A stretch of 64,000 nucleotides of DNA from PALG01 sp964495885 (GTDB lineage Bacteria; Bacteroidota; Bacteroidia; Flavobacteriales; Flavobacteriaceae), in contig CAZBWO010000014.1 in assembly GCA_964495885.1 (NCBI GenBank), positions 1-64,000 of the forward strand. Reading direction: 5' to 3'. A program made the translations under genes and the position numbers. The notes under the pieces are model-generated. The model searched no databases. It was given only the letters and a program-made list of their open reading frames with translations, and was not told where the DNA came from. Position 1 is the first letter of the stretch; every line of letters begins with the position of its first letter. This document shows, in pieces, positions 52,476-62,144 of the stretch.

Positions 52476-55400
52476 ATGCATAAATTAAAGTTAATTCTCC
52501 CCTTTTTATTCATTTTTTTATCGGCTTGTGGTAGTTATTACCCCAAATATTTAAATGAAGAAGACAAAAATATTCATGTAAATCCTTATGAAAGTGAAGT
52601 AGAAAAGCGCTTCTATCTCATTGGCGATGCTGGTCTTGGCGCTTCAGAAAACGAAACCTTAAAGGCCTTTGAATCTTTTGTGGATGGAAAAGATACCAAG
52701 GAGGATTATGTCATTTATCTTGGGGACAATATTTATCCCTCCGGATTACCAAAGAAAGATGAAAAAGGAAGAGCCTCTGCAGAAGAGCAACTGGATGCCC
52801 AAGTGAATGTTTCTCGCTTTTTTGACGGAAAAATTCTCTTTATCCCAGGGAATCATGATTGGTATAGTGACGGACTCAAAGGTTTAAAAAGACAAGAGGA
52901 ATATGTGGAGGATAAATTGGATGACAACGAAGCTTTTCAACCAGAGAATGGTTGTGCTATTGAAGAAATTGATGTTTCCGAAGAAATAACCCTATTGGTG
53001 CTTGACACTGAATGGTACATTGAAAATTGGGATAAACACCCTACGATTAATGATGAGTGCGATATTAAGACGAGGGAAGATTTCATGTTGGAAATTGAAG
53101 GCGAACTGAAAAAAAATAATGAGAAAACAATCATTATTGCCATGCATCATCCTGCCTTTACTTATGGCTTGCATGGTGGGTATTTTAACCTAAACAAACA
53201 CATTTACGCAGCAGATAACAACATCCCACTTCCCGTACTTGCAAGTTTGGTAACCCTTTTACGCTCCCAGGGAGGTGTATCTCCCCAAGATCGCTATAAC
53301 AATAGGTATAATGAGTTGATGAAACGTTTAGTGACCATGGCCCGTGATAATGATCGCGTGGTATTTGTGTCTGGTCATGAACATGTATTGCAATACATCG
53401 AAAACAAAGACATTAAACAAATTGTTTCGGGTTCTGGCAGTAAAGATGCACCGGTAGCTTTAGGAAAAGGTTCCCTATTTGCTTACGGCGGAAAAGGATT
53501 TGCAGTGTTGGAGGTATTGAAGGATGGTAGCTCTAATATCCATTATTATAAAGCTGATGAAGGAAAACCGGAACGTATGTTTAGTAAGGTAGTCCACGAA
53601 GCCCCAAAGGAGTTCAATGTAGATACGCTTCCTACCAAGTTTCCGAAAACCATCATGGCTTCCGTATATCCAAAAGAGAACACCGAAAAGAGCAAATCTT
53701 ATGAATGGTTTTGGGGAGATCACTATAGAAAAAGCTATGGAACGCAAATTGAAGTTCCAGTGGGAATTTTGGATAGCTTAAGAGGTGGGATGACGGTGCA
53801 GCGAAAAGGTGGAGGGCATCAAACGCGTTCCCTTCGTTTAATGGATGCTGAAGGGCGTACCTTTAATTTAAGGGCCCTGGAGAAAAGTGCCGTACAGTTT
53901 CTTCAAACTACTGCTTTTAGGGATACCTATGTAGAGGAAGATTTTGACGAAACCTTAACGGAAGATATCATCAAGGATTTTTATACCTCTAGCCACCCAT
54001 ATGGAGCCTATGTAATTCCGAAGCTAAGCGATGCCGTTGGAGTTTATCATACCAATCCGAAGCTTTACTATGTGCCAAAGCAAAAAGCGTTAGGAAAGTA
54101 CAATTTAGAATATGGTGATGAATTGTATATGTTGGTAGAACGTCCTGATGAAACCTTTTTGGATCAGCCAAATTTTGGCAAGCCAGATGCAATAGAAAGT
54201 ACTTCGGATGTATTGGAGAATATACGTGATGATGAAGAATACCGCATTGATGAAGAGGCATTTATTCGAGCAAGATTATTTGATATGCTTATTGGCGATT
54301 GGGATCGCCATCAGGATCAATGGAGGTGGTCCCGGTTTGACGATAAACAACGTAATATTAAAATGTACCGTCCCATCCCTAGGGATCGCGATCAAGTATT
54401 TGCCAATTATGATGGGGCGCTTTTGAATATCCTTAATGTGCTCATGCCAGCTACACAACAGTTTCAGCAATATGATGGAGAGTTGAAAGATATAAAATGG
54501 ATCAATTTGGCAGGGATAAAAATAGATCGAACTTTTGCACAAACTTCTGATAGGGAAGTATGGCTTTCACAAGCTTCCATTATTCAGGAACTCCTTACAG
54601 ATAAAGTGATTGATGAGGCCTTTAAAAGTTTACCTAGCGAATTAGATCCTACTACTGCAGAAATAATTAAATCGAAACTTCGGGAACGAAGGTCGCATAT
54701 GGTGAACATTGCTCAGCGATATTATGATTATTTAAATGATCTGGTTATTATCACAGCTACCGATAAGGATGATCAAGTGAAGGTAGATATTAACAGGGAT
54801 CATACTATTGTTTCTATTTCCAGGATCAAGGATGGAGAGGTGCAACCACCTTTTAAGCGAAGGGTGATTCCAAACAAGGAAACCAAAGAAATTTGGGTTT
54901 ACGCTCTAGATGACGATGATGAGATAGTGGTTTCAGGGAAAGGAAGAAAAGTTCCTAGAATACGAATCATTGGTGGGCAAAACAATGACATTTATAATGT
55001 GGAAGGTGGCAGAAGGGTAAAGGTATACGATCACAAATCAAAGCCAAATACAATTGTTTCCGAAGGAAAAGCGAGTTTTATATTTAAGGATAATTACAAG
55101 TACAATAATTACAGATATAATAAATTTATTAATGAAAGCTCTACTATTTTGCCAAGTATTGGGTTTAATCCTGATGATGGTATGTTGGTGGGATTGAGTT
55201 ATGCTAAAGCCAAAAAAGGATTTTCCGATGATCCATTTGGCTCCCGTCATTCGTTTAACGGTGGTTACTTTTTTGCAACAGACGGGTTCAGCTTGCAGTA
55301 CAATGGAGAATTTGCCAATGTATTTGATTACTGGAAGTTTCTGGTAGGTGGAAAATGGACTTCGGAAAATTTCACGCAGAACTTTTTTGGTTTTGGTAAT

Positions 55401-56177
55401 GAAACCGAAAATAATGATGACGAACTTGGTTTAGATTACAACAGAGTCAAAACGGGTGGTCAAAAGGTGTATGTTGGTGTCGTTAAAAATGGTCATTATG
55501 GGAGTAAATTAAGCCTTAGAGGAATGTTTGAAAGTATAGAGGTGCAGGAGACACAGGGGCGATTTATCAATGAGTTTTTCAATTCGGTATCGTATCTGGA
55601 AAATAGAAAGAATTTTACGGGACTTCAAATAGATTATTCTTATGCTGGATATGATAATAAGGTGAATCCCACTCGAGGAATGTTTTTTAAAGCAAATGCC
55701 GGAGTAACATCCAATATTGAAAGTTTCGAACGTACTTTCGGGACTTTGGGAAGTTCCCTGGAGTTTTTCAATGCCATTACCAGAAACAGGAAATGGGTAC
55801 TAAACACACAGATTAGAGGTGCTGTTAATATTGGAGATAACTATGAGTTTTATCAGGCAGTAACTTTAGGGACAAATTCTGGATTACGTGGATTTCGTCA
55901 AGAACGCTTTAGCGGAGAAAGTAGTTTAGCCTTTAAGGGGGACTTACGATATCATCTCACAAAGTTTAAAACAGGACTCTTACCCTTGGAATTAGGTGTG
56001 TTTGTTGGTGGTGATGTAGGAAGGGTATGGCAGGATGGTGATGCAAGTGAAAAATGGCATAATGACTATGGAGGTGGTTTTTGGCTCACCGCAGTAGATT
56101 CTATTTCGGGGGAGTTCAGACTCTTTAATAGTGTGGAAGGATTATTATTCTCTTTCGGGTTCGGATTGGCATTTTAA
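52476..56177 (+). CDS. Phosphoesterase / kinase-like / Omp85-type barrel fusion lipoprotein
   Basis: A 1233-residue protein starting MHKLKLILPFLFIFLSAC (lipid Cys at 18); an upstream in-frame TTG is not preferred. Residues about 45-330 are a calcineurin-like metallophosphoesterase: LIGDAGLG, LGDNIYPSG, IPGNHDWYSDG, AMHHPAFTYG and VSGHEHVLQY. The middle (about 435-650) has RSLRLMDAEGRTFNLRALEKS and DMLIGDWDRHQDQWRW followed by PIPRDRDQVFANYDG, resembling the catalytic loop and metal loop of HipA/FAM20/CotH-type kinases. From about 880 onward the strands resemble an Omp85/BamA-family barrel (NPTRGMFFKANAGV; LRGFRQERFSGESSLA) ending in a terminal Phe. It should span the outer membrane; the substrate is unknown. 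Confidence 0.82.
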   Translation: MHKLKLILPFLFIFLSACGSYYPKYLNEEDKNIHVNPYESEVEKRFYLIGDAGLGASENETLKAFESFVDGKDTKEDYVIYLGDNIYPSGLPKKDEKGRASAEEQLDAQVNVSRFFDGKILFIPGNHDWYSDGLKGLKRQEEYVEDKLDDNEAFQPENGCAIEEIDVSEEITLLVLDTEWYIENWDKHPTINDECDIKTREDFMLEIEGELKKNNEKTIIIAMHHPAFTYGLHGGYFNLNKHIYAADNNIPLPVLASLVTLLRSQGGVSPQDRYNNRYNELMKRLVTMARDNDRVVFVSGHEHVLQYIENKDIKQIVSGSGSKDAPVALGKGSLFAYGGKGFAVLEVLKDGSSNIHYYKADEGKPERMFSKVVHEAPKEFNVDTLPTKFPKTIMASVYPKENTEKSKSYEWFWGDHYRKSYGTQIEVPVGILDSLRGGMTVQRKGGGHQTRSLRLMDAEGRTFNLRALEKSAVQFLQTTAFRDTYVEEDFDETLTEDIIKDFYTSSHPYGAYVIPKLSDAVGVYHTNPKLYYVPKQKALGKYNLEYGDELYMLVERPDETFLDQPNFGKPDAIESTSDVLENIRDDEEYRIDEEAFIRARLFDMLIGDWDRHQDQWRWSRFDDKQRNIKMYRPIPRDRDQVFANYDGALLNILNVLMPATQQFQQYDGELKDIKWINLAGIKIDRTFAQTSDREVWLSQASIIQELLTDKVIDEAFKSLPSELDPTTAEIIKSKLRERRSHMVNIAQRYYDYLNDLVIITATDKDDQVKVDINRDHTIVSISRIKDGEVQPPFKRRVIPNKETKEIWVYALDDDDEIVVSGKGRKVPRIRIIGGQNNDIYNVEGGRRVKVYDHKSKPNTIVSEGKASFIFKDNYKYNNYRYNKFINESSTILPSIGFNPDDGMLVGLSYAKAKKGFSDDPFGSRHSFNGGYFFATDGFSLQYNGEFANVFDYWKFLVGGKWTSENFTQNFFGFGNETENNDDELGLDYNRVKTGGQKVYVGVVKNGHYGSKLSLRGMFESIEVQETQGRFINEFFNSVSYLENRKNFTGLQIDYSYAGYDNKVNPTRGMFFKANAGVTSNIESFERTFGTLGSSLEFFNAITRNRKWVLNTQIRGAVNIGDNYEFYQAVTLGTNSGLRGFRQERFSGESSLAFKGDLRYHLTKFKTGLLPLELGVFVGGDVGRVWQDGDASEKWHNDYGGGFWLTAVDSISGEFRLFNSVEGLLFSFGFGLAF

Positions 56178-56241
56178 TATTTTTCTGCATCCACAAGGTA
56201 TCCTTTATGAAAATAGTATCTTTGCGCCGCAAAAGAAAGTT

Positions 56242-57030
56242 ATGGAGAGAAACCTTAAAACTGCAATAAAAGCAGCCATTGAAGCTGGAGAAGCAATCTT
56301 AAAAATATACGACACAGATTTTTCTGTAGCATTAAAGGACGACGCATCTCCACTTACCATTGCGGATGAAGAATCTAATAATGTCATAAATAAATACCTG
56401 CTAACAACAGGTATTCCTATCATTAGCGAGGAAAATAAACAAACAGATTATGACGAGCGAAAGGATTGGGAGCAATGTTGGATTGTGGATCCTTTGGATG
56501 GTACAAAGGAATTCGTAAAACGTAATGGGGAGTTCACAGTAAATATAGCCCTTGTTAAACAGGGTGTCCCTGTGATGGGTGTAATATATGTGCCTGTATC
56601 GGGATGGTTGTATTTTACAAATGAAAAAGGGACTGGTTCTTTTAAATTGCAAATCAAAGAAAACAGTATTCCAGAAAACATAATGGAGGAAGCCATTCCG
56701 CTAACTCCAGCAAAGCTCTCAGAACCTGTAAAAGTAGTAGGTAGTAGATCCCATTTAAATGAAAGTACCGAGGCTTACATTCATAAATTAGAGGAAAAAT
56801 ATGAGGTTGAAATTGTGTCTAAAGGAAGCTCCCTTAAATTTTGCTTAGTGGCAGAAGGAGATGCACATGTCTACCCACGCTTTGCTCCAACAATGGAATG
56901 GGATACTGCAGCAGGGCAGGCAATTTGTTCTGCAGTAGGGGTTTCGGTGATAAACCAAGAAACCCAAAAACCGCTTCGGTACAATAGGGAAAATCTCCTT
57001 AACCCGCATTTTTTGGTGAGTGCTATATGA
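56242..57030 (+). CDS. cysQ: 3'(2'),5'-bisphosphate nucleotidase
   Basis: A 262-residue inositol-monophosphatase-fold enzyme that dephosphorylates PAP to AMP (and can act on PAPS). Motifs: DDASPLTIADEESN near the N-terminus, the metal-binding DPLDGTKEFVKRNGEF (about 86-101) and EWDTAAGQAIC (about 220). The ATG at 56242 follows a TATCTTTG -7 element (56217-56224) by 17 bases; the longer in-frame start at 56131 would overlap the preceding gene and is rejected. It opens the operon that makes and uses PAPS, where it would clear the PAP released by sulfotransferases. Confidence 0.94.
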   Translation: MERNLKTAIKAAIEAGEAILKIYDTDFSVALKDDASPLTIADEESNNVINKYLLTTGIPIISEENKQTDYDERKDWEQCWIVDPLDGTKEFVKRNGEFTVNIALVKQGVPVMGVIYVPVSGWLYFTNEKGTGSFKLQIKENSIPENIMEEAIPLTPAKLSEPVKVVGSRSHLNESTEAYIHKLEEKYEVEIVSKGSSLKFCLVAEGDAHVYPRFAPTMEWDTAAGQAICSAVGVSVINQETQKPLRYNRENLLNPHFLVSAI

Positions 57031-57479
57031 AACCCAATTCACATTTAAGACATATTTTAAAGTCGGTTACCTGGCGAATACTTGGTACATTAGACACGAT
57101 TGTTATTTCTTGGGTCATTACTGGAAATGCCCTTACAGGATTAAAGATTGGTACCGTAGAAGTAGTAACCAAAATGATTTTGTACTATTTCCATGAACGG
57201 GTTTGGTTTAAGTTGAACCTAAGTAAGGATGGACAAATACTTGCAAGTAGGAAGCGTCACTTGGCCAAAACATTTACCTGGAGGGCTGTAGGAACGACAG
57301 ATACCATGATTATTTCATGGATTATTTCGGGAAATCCGTTCACAGGACTAAAAATAGGCCTCGCTGAACTTGTTACTAAAATGATACTGTATTATGTACA
57401 TGAGCGTGCATGGTACCATATTGATTTCGGATTGGAAAAAAGAAGAAAGCGTAAATTGAAAAACCAAGAGCATGAATAA
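57027..57479 (+). CDS. Tandem DUF2061 membrane protein
   Basis: A 150-residue protein made of two copies of the short DUF2061 module: residues about 10-62 (SVTWRILGTLDTIVISWVI ... LYYFHERVWFK) and about 80-135 (TFTWRAVGTTDTMIISWII ... LYYVHERAWYH). Each has two hydrophobic segments, so four membrane passes are likely. Its start overlaps the cysQ stop by 4 bases and its end overlaps cysC by 8, locking it into the PAPS operon. No function is known for DUF2061; a role in sulfate or PAP/PAPS handling at the membrane is inference from context. Confidence 0.85.
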   Translation: MKPNSHLRHILKSVTWRILGTLDTIVISWVITGNALTGLKIGTVEVVTKMILYYFHERVWFKLNLSKDGQILASRKRHLAKTFTWRAVGTTDTMIISWIISGNPFTGLKIGLAELVTKMILYYVHERAWYHIDFGLEKRRKRKLKNQEHE

Positions 57480-58074
57480 ACATATTGTTCCTCATGAATT
57501 TCAAGTAACCAGAAACGACCGTAACCTTCAAAAGGAACATGCCTCGTTGGTGATTTGGTTTACCGGTTTATCTGGTTCGGGTAAATCTACTTTGGCGAAT
57601 GCCTTGGAAAAGGAATTACTTAAAAAAGGATTTCACACCTATGTATTAGACGGCGATAATGTTAGAAATGGCCTTAATAAAAACCTTAGTTTTGCACCAG
57701 AAGATCGCACCGAAAATATTAGAAGGATTGCTGAAGTTGCCAATTTAATGGCAGATGCCGGCCTTGTTGTACTATCTTCATTTGTTTCGCCTTATCAAAA
57801 AGATCGTGAAGCGGTGAAGGAAATCGTTGGTGCTGAAAATTTTGTAGAGATATTTGTAAATACTCCCTTGGAAGTTTGCGAAAAACGGGATGTAAAAGGG
57901 CTCTATCAAAAAGCTAGGGCAGGAGAGATAAAAAACTTTACAGGTATTGGAGCACCATACGAGGCACCATTACAACCTGATATTGAAATTGATACCACGA
58001 AATATTCCGTGGAAGAATCCATAGATATTATTTTTAAAAGTATCGCACATAAACTACTTTTGCGACATGAGTAA
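57472..58074 (+). CDS. cysC: Adenylylsulfate (APS) kinase
   Basis: A 200-residue kinase that phosphorylates APS at the 3' position to give PAPS. The P-loop is FTGLSGSGKSTLANALE (about residues 27-43); VLDGDNVRNGLNKNLSF and the conserved KGLYQKARAGEIKNFTGIGAPYE (in two parts) are diagnostic. It is separate from cysN, not fused to it. It overlaps the genes on both sides by 8 bases, so translation is coupled. No PAPS reductase is present nearby, which points to sulfation rather than cysteine synthesis. Confidence 0.96.
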   Translation: MNKHIVPHEFQVTRNDRNLQKEHASLVIWFTGLSGSGKSTLANALEKELLKKGFHTYVLDGDNVRNGLNKNLSFAPEDRTENIRRIAEVANLMADAGLVVLSSFVSPYQKDREAVKEIVGAENFVEIFVNTPLEVCEKRDVKGLYQKARAGEIKNFTGIGAPYEAPLQPDIEIDTTKYSVEESIDIIFKSIAHKLLLRHE

Positions 58075-58972
58075 ATATTATTTGAACTACCTTGATGAAT
58101 TGGAGTCTGAAGCCATCTATATCCTTCGGGAGGTTTGGGCCCAATTTCAAAATCCAGTCATCCTTTTTTCTGGTGGAAAAGACTCTATTTTGGTCACCCA
58201 TTTGGCTAAAAAGGCATTTTATCCTTCTAAAATTCCCTTTCCATTATTGCATGTAGACACTGGACATAATTTTCCGGAAACGATTGCTTTTAGGGATGCC
58301 CTTGTGGAAGAGCTAGGAGTGCAATTGTTGGTAGGTTCTGTTCAGCAATCTATTGATGATGGAAGGGTTGCCGAAGAAAAAGGGAAAAATGCTACCCGAA
58401 ATGCCTTACAGATTACCACACTTTTGGATACCATTGAGGAACACAAAATAGATTGTGCCATTGGTGGTGGAAGAAGGGACGAGGAAAAAGCGCGTGCTAA
58501 AGAACGATTCTTTTCGCATCGGGATGATTTCGGACAGTGGGATCCTAAAAACCAGCGTCCAGAATTGTGGAACATTTTAAACGGAAAGCATTTTGAAGGA
58601 GAACATTTTAGGGCATTTCCTATAAGTAACTGGACCGAAATGGATGTCTGGAACTATATCCTAAAGGAAAACATAGCCATTCCGTCACTCTATATTGCCC
58701 ATGAACGTGAAGTGGTTTGGAGAAATGAATCCTGGATTCCTGTTTCAGAATTTTTGAAACTGGAAGAAGGTGAGACGGTGCATCAAAAGAAAATTAGATT
58801 CCGAACCTTGGGAGATATTACCATTACAGGAGGAATTGAAAGTGATGCCGATACGTTGGCAAAAATTGTGCAGGAAGTAGCAGCCATGAAACAAACAGAG
58901 CGTGGAAATCGTAGTGATGACAAACGAAGTGAAACGGCCATGGAAGACCGTAAACGTCAAGGATATTTTTAA
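58067..58972 (+). CDS. cysD: Sulfate adenylyltransferase subunit 2
   Basis: A 301-residue PP-loop ATPase that, with CysN, makes APS from sulfate and ATP. The PP-loop motif is ILFSGGKDSILVTHLA (about 28-43), followed by HVDTGHNFPET and IGGGRRDEEKARAKERFFS, and the C-terminal KRQGYF tail typical of CysD. It overlaps cysC by 8 bases and precedes cysN by 9. Confidence 0.96.
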   Translation: MSKYYLNYLDELESEAIYILREVWAQFQNPVILFSGGKDSILVTHLAKKAFYPSKIPFPLLHVDTGHNFPETIAFRDALVEELGVQLLVGSVQQSIDDGRVAEEKGKNATRNALQITTLLDTIEEHKIDCAIGGGRRDEEKARAKERFFSHRDDFGQWDPKNQRPELWNILNGKHFEGEHFRAFPISNWTEMDVWNYILKENIAIPSLYIAHEREVVWRNESWIPVSEFLKLEEGETVHQKKIRFRTLGDITITGGIESDADTLAKIVQEVAAMKQTERGNRSDDKRSETAMEDRKRQGYF

Positions 58973-58981
58973 GAATTAGAT

Positions 58982-60238
58982 ATGGAGTTAGATAATAATC
59001 AATTATTAAGATTTACCACGGCAGGTAGTGTAGACGATGGAAAAAGTACGTTGATTGGGCGTCTTTTATATGATTCCAAAGCCATTTTTGAAGATCAGTT
59101 GGAAGCCGTTGAAAATACGAGTAAACGTAAAGGACATGAAGGGGTGGATTTGGCACTTTTCACAGACGGGCTTCGGGATGAGAGGGAACAAGGCATTACT
59201 ATTGATGTGGCCTATCGTTATTTTACTACTCCCAAGCGTAAGTTTATCATCGCAGATACACCAGGCCATATTCAGTACACTAGAAACATGGTTACCGGAG
59301 CATCAACAGCAAATGCGGCACTCATTCTCATTGATGCCCGAAACGGCGTCATTGAACAAACCAAAAGACACGCCTTCATTGCTTCATTGCTGCAGATTCC
59401 GCATCTTATTGTTTGTATCAATAAGATGGATTTGGTAGACTATTCTGAAACGATTTACGAAAAAATTATTGCGCAGTTTGAAGAGTTTTCCTCTAAGTTG
59501 TACGTAAAAGATATTCGTTTTATTCCTATTAGTGCACTTAAGGGAGACAATGTGGTACACCGAAGCGAGCATATGAATTGGTACCAAGGTGCTCCATTAC
59601 TGCACACCTTGGAACACATGCATATTAGTAGTGATATAAATAAGATTGATGCCCGTTTTCCGGTACAAACTGTACTAAGACCTCAACGTGAAGGTTTTAT
59701 AGATTACCGAGGATATGCGGGACGTGTAGCTAGTGGGATTTTTAGACCTGGTGATGACATTACGGTACTTCCCTCTGGTTTTACCTCTAAAATCAAGAGC
59801 ATTGATACCCAAGATGAAGCTTTAGAGGAAGCATTTGCCCCTATGTCTGTAAGTATTACCCTGGAAGATGATATAGATATAAGTCGTGGGGATATGATTG
59901 TAAAGACCAATAATAAGCCAGAACCCACTCAGGAGTTTGATGCTATGATTTGTTGGTTAAATAATACAGCCGCAAGACCAAGGGCAAAATATACTATTTT
60001 ACATACCTCCAATGAGCAAAAGGCTATGATTAAGGAGATTGTGTACAAAATAGACATCAATACCTATAACCGCGAAAATGAAGACAAAGAGCTTCAAATG
60101 AATGACATAGCGCGTATAAAAGTAAGAACCACCAGACCCCTAATGATTGATGAATATAGGGATAATCGTATTACCGGAAGTTTTGTCCTAATAGATGATG
60201 CTACACATGAAACGGTTGCCGCTGGAATGATAATATAA
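58982..60238 (+). CDS. cysN: Sulfate adenylyltransferase subunit 1 (GTPase)
   Basis: A 418-residue EF-Tu-like GTPase that drives APS synthesis with CysD. G1 is TAGSVDDGKSTLIGRLLYDS (about 13-32); the switch text REQGITIDVAYRYF, the G3 motif DTPGHIQYTRNMVTGAS and the G4 motif NKMD follow. There is no C-terminal CysC fusion, in line with the separate cysC gene upstream. Length is at the short end for CysN. Confidence 0.96.
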   Translation: MELDNNQLLRFTTAGSVDDGKSTLIGRLLYDSKAIFEDQLEAVENTSKRKGHEGVDLALFTDGLRDEREQGITIDVAYRYFTTPKRKFIIADTPGHIQYTRNMVTGASTANAALILIDARNGVIEQTKRHAFIASLLQIPHLIVCINKMDLVDYSETIYEKIIAQFEEFSSKLYVKDIRFIPISALKGDNVVHRSEHMNWYQGAPLLHTLEHMHISSDINKIDARFPVQTVLRPQREGFIDYRGYAGRVASGIFRPGDDITVLPSGFTSKIKSIDTQDEALEEAFAPMSVSITLEDDIDISRGDMIVKTNNKPEPTQEFDAMICWLNNTAARPRAKYTILHTSNEQKAMIKEIVYKIDINTYNRENEDKELQMNDIARIKVRTTRPLMIDEYRDNRITGSFVLIDDATHETVAAGMII

Positions 60239-60242
60239 AACC

Positions 60243-60812
60243 ATGATACAATTCCAAGGAAGAAAGGCTACTTGGTACCGATGGCTCCTTCAGTTCAAAA
60301 ATGTAAAAGACAGCACACATCTTTTGATCTCCAAGGGTTCCAAAATTGTAAATGGAACAACCATTGGAGACGGTACTTGTATCAACGGTAAAATTATTAT
60401 CAAAGGAAAAGGAAGCTGTATTATAGGTAAATATTGCGCTTTTGGCGATGGTATCAGGATCATTACTTCAAACCACAATACAACTGATATTGTTTTGCAA
60501 TATTCACTTAGAAAGCGTTTGGGAATGGAGGTACAGGTAGATGAAAAGAAAGATGTTGAAATAGGGAGTAATGTTTGGATTGGGGATCAAGTACTTATTC
60601 TTCCAGGCATTAGTATTGGTAATAGTGCCATAATTGCGGCAGGTTCCGTGATTACAAAAGATGTTCCTGCCTATGCAATTGCTGGAGGAGTACCTGCTAA
60701 AATAATCAAGTACCGATTTTCAGAGGAAAGAATAGAAGAACTAAAAAAATTAGAATGGTGGGATTGGCCTCTTGATAAATTGAAACGTGAGGTTCATTTA
60801 CTACAATCTTAA
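60243..60812 (+). CDS. Left-handed beta-helix acyltransferase
   Basis: A 189-residue hexapeptide-repeat transferase. Repeats of the [LIV]GxxxX type run from about residue 30 to 150 (TIGDGTCINGKIIIKGKG; IGSNVWIGDQVLILPGISIG). The catalytic His is probably in SNHNTTD (about 78), and the C-terminal AGSVITKDVPAYAIAGGVPAKIIKYR is typical of sugar O-acetyltransferases. It probably acetylates a sugar of the surface polysaccharide assembled by this locus. It lies 4 bases after cysN, so PAPS synthesis and glycan modification are one operon. Confidence 0.9.
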   Translation: MIQFQGRKATWYRWLLQFKNVKDSTHLLISKGSKIVNGTTIGDGTCINGKIIIKGKGSCIIGKYCAFGDGIRIITSNHNTTDIVLQYSLRKRLGMEVQVDEKKDVEIGSNVWIGDQVLILPGISIGNSAIIAAGSVITKDVPAYAIAGGVPAKIIKYRFSEERIEELKKLEWWDWPLDKLKREVHLLQS

Positions 60813-60833
60813 TCTTTCATAAATACCTTTAGC

Positions 60834-62135
60834 GTGTTAGAGAAGTTTAATTTTTTTTCAAAAAAAAGCTTTAGGTACGCTACCATTGGTAGTGTTTCAA
60901 TTAGGTTTGGTTCTGCTTTCTTTGCTTTTCTAAATGGTATTTTACTAGCGCGCTTACTTTCAGTTGAAGGATTGGGAAAATATGTATTGGTTTTCTCAAC
61001 AATTACTGTACTTTCTATTCCCGCAACTATGGGAATCCCTCAATTATTAACCAGATACGTGTCAAAATATGAAGTCCACAATAAGGAATCCTTATTGAAA
61101 GGGCTATTGATAAAAACCAATAGGTTCGTCTTTTTTTCAACATTACTTATATATGCTTTGGCCTCCATTAGTTATTTTTTTTGGTGGAAAAATTATGGAA
61201 CAGAAATGGTGTATACCATTATTTATGGTTTGATATTACTACCTATTTTAGGATTTGGGGCACTTCGGTCTGCAAGTCTTCGAGGTTTGAAATTAATTAT
61301 TCTTGCCGAACTGCCCGAAACTTTATTTAGAAACCTACTGTTCACCGTTTTTTTAAGTGTTAATTTTTTACTTGGATATAACCTTACTCCAAAATGGGCA
61401 ATGTTGTTTCAGGTTATTGCTGCTGGAATTGGATTCCTTATAGGGTATCTTTTTTTGAGAAGACATCTTTTATTAAAATTAAGAAATGTACGCCCTTTAT
61501 TTGAACAAAAACATTGGATTAAGGAAACAATTCCTTTTTCAATTAATAGTGGGGTGCAAGTCACGCGAAGTAAGTTGTTAACATATGTCTTGGCTATTTT
61601 CGGATCGGTAGAGGCAGTAGCCATCTTTGAAGTAGCTACTAGAGGAGCGACCTTGGTTTCCTTTACTTTAAATGCTTTAAATACGGCAATTTCACCTTTT
61701 ATTTCAACCGCTTTTGAAAAAGGAGACAAAATATACTTGCAAAAAATCATTCGTAAAACAGGACGGATCATTTTTGCTTTTTCTTTACCAGTGGCTTTAC
61801 TATTCATTTTTGGTGGAACTACATTATTGACTTTTATTTTTGGGGCTCAATATGAAAACGCCTATATACCCCTTGTGATATTGTGCATCGGGCAATTGGT
61901 AAGTTCCATGGTAGGATCTGTAGGCTTATTATTGAGTATGACCGGGAATCAGAGAGTGTTTTCCAACAGTAACCTTTTAATGCTTATTCTTAATGTGATA
62001 TTAAGCATTCCTTTAATTATTTATCTAGATGTAATTGGCGCTTCCATAGTTTACAGTCTTCTATTGATTGTTCAAAATTTGGTTTTGTTATCTTATGTAC
62101 GTAAAAAATTAAAAATCAATACTGCAATTATTTAA
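60834..62135 (+). CDS. Polysaccharide flippase (Wzx-type, MOP superfamily)
   Basis: A 433-residue integral membrane protein with about 12 predicted helices, the usual number for oligosaccharide flippases. It starts with GTG and the text IGSVSIRFGSAFFAFLNGILLARLLSVEGLG (in two parts, about 16-46) is the typical first helix pair of polysaccharide biosynthesis/export proteins. It would move lipid-linked repeat units across the inner membrane. Context (acetyltransferase, sulfotransferases, glycosyltransferase) suggests a sulfated capsule or exopolysaccharide. Confidence 0.88.
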   Translation: MLEKFNFFSKKSFRYATIGSVSIRFGSAFFAFLNGILLARLLSVEGLGKYVLVFSTITVLSIPATMGIPQLLTRYVSKYEVHNKESLLKGLLIKTNRFVFFSTLLIYALASISYFFWWKNYGTEMVYTIIYGLILLPILGFGALRSASLRGLKLIILAELPETLFRNLLFTVFLSVNFLLGYNLTPKWAMLFQVIAAGIGFLIGYLFLRRHLLLKLRNVRPLFEQKHWIKETIPFSINSGVQVTRSKLLTYVLAIFGSVEAVAIFEVATRGATLVSFTLNALNTAISPFISTAFEKGDKIYLQKIIRKTGRIIFAFSLPVALLFIFGGTTLLTFIFGAQYENAYIPLVILCIGQLVSSMVGSVGLLLSMTGNQRVFSNSNLLMLILNVILSIPLIIYLDVIGASIVYSLLLIVQNLVLLSYVRKKLKINTAII

Positions 62136-62144
62136 AGGCTCAAA

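Noticed and set aside
56131..56241. N-terminal extension of CysQ
   Set aside because: It overlaps the barrel-protein gene and contains the -7 promoter element TATCTTTG; the family sequence begins at 56242.
56242..60238. Assimilatory sulfate reduction for cysteine
   Set aside because: Activation genes are present but no PAPS or sulfite reductase; the downstream genes are glycan modification and sulfotransferases.
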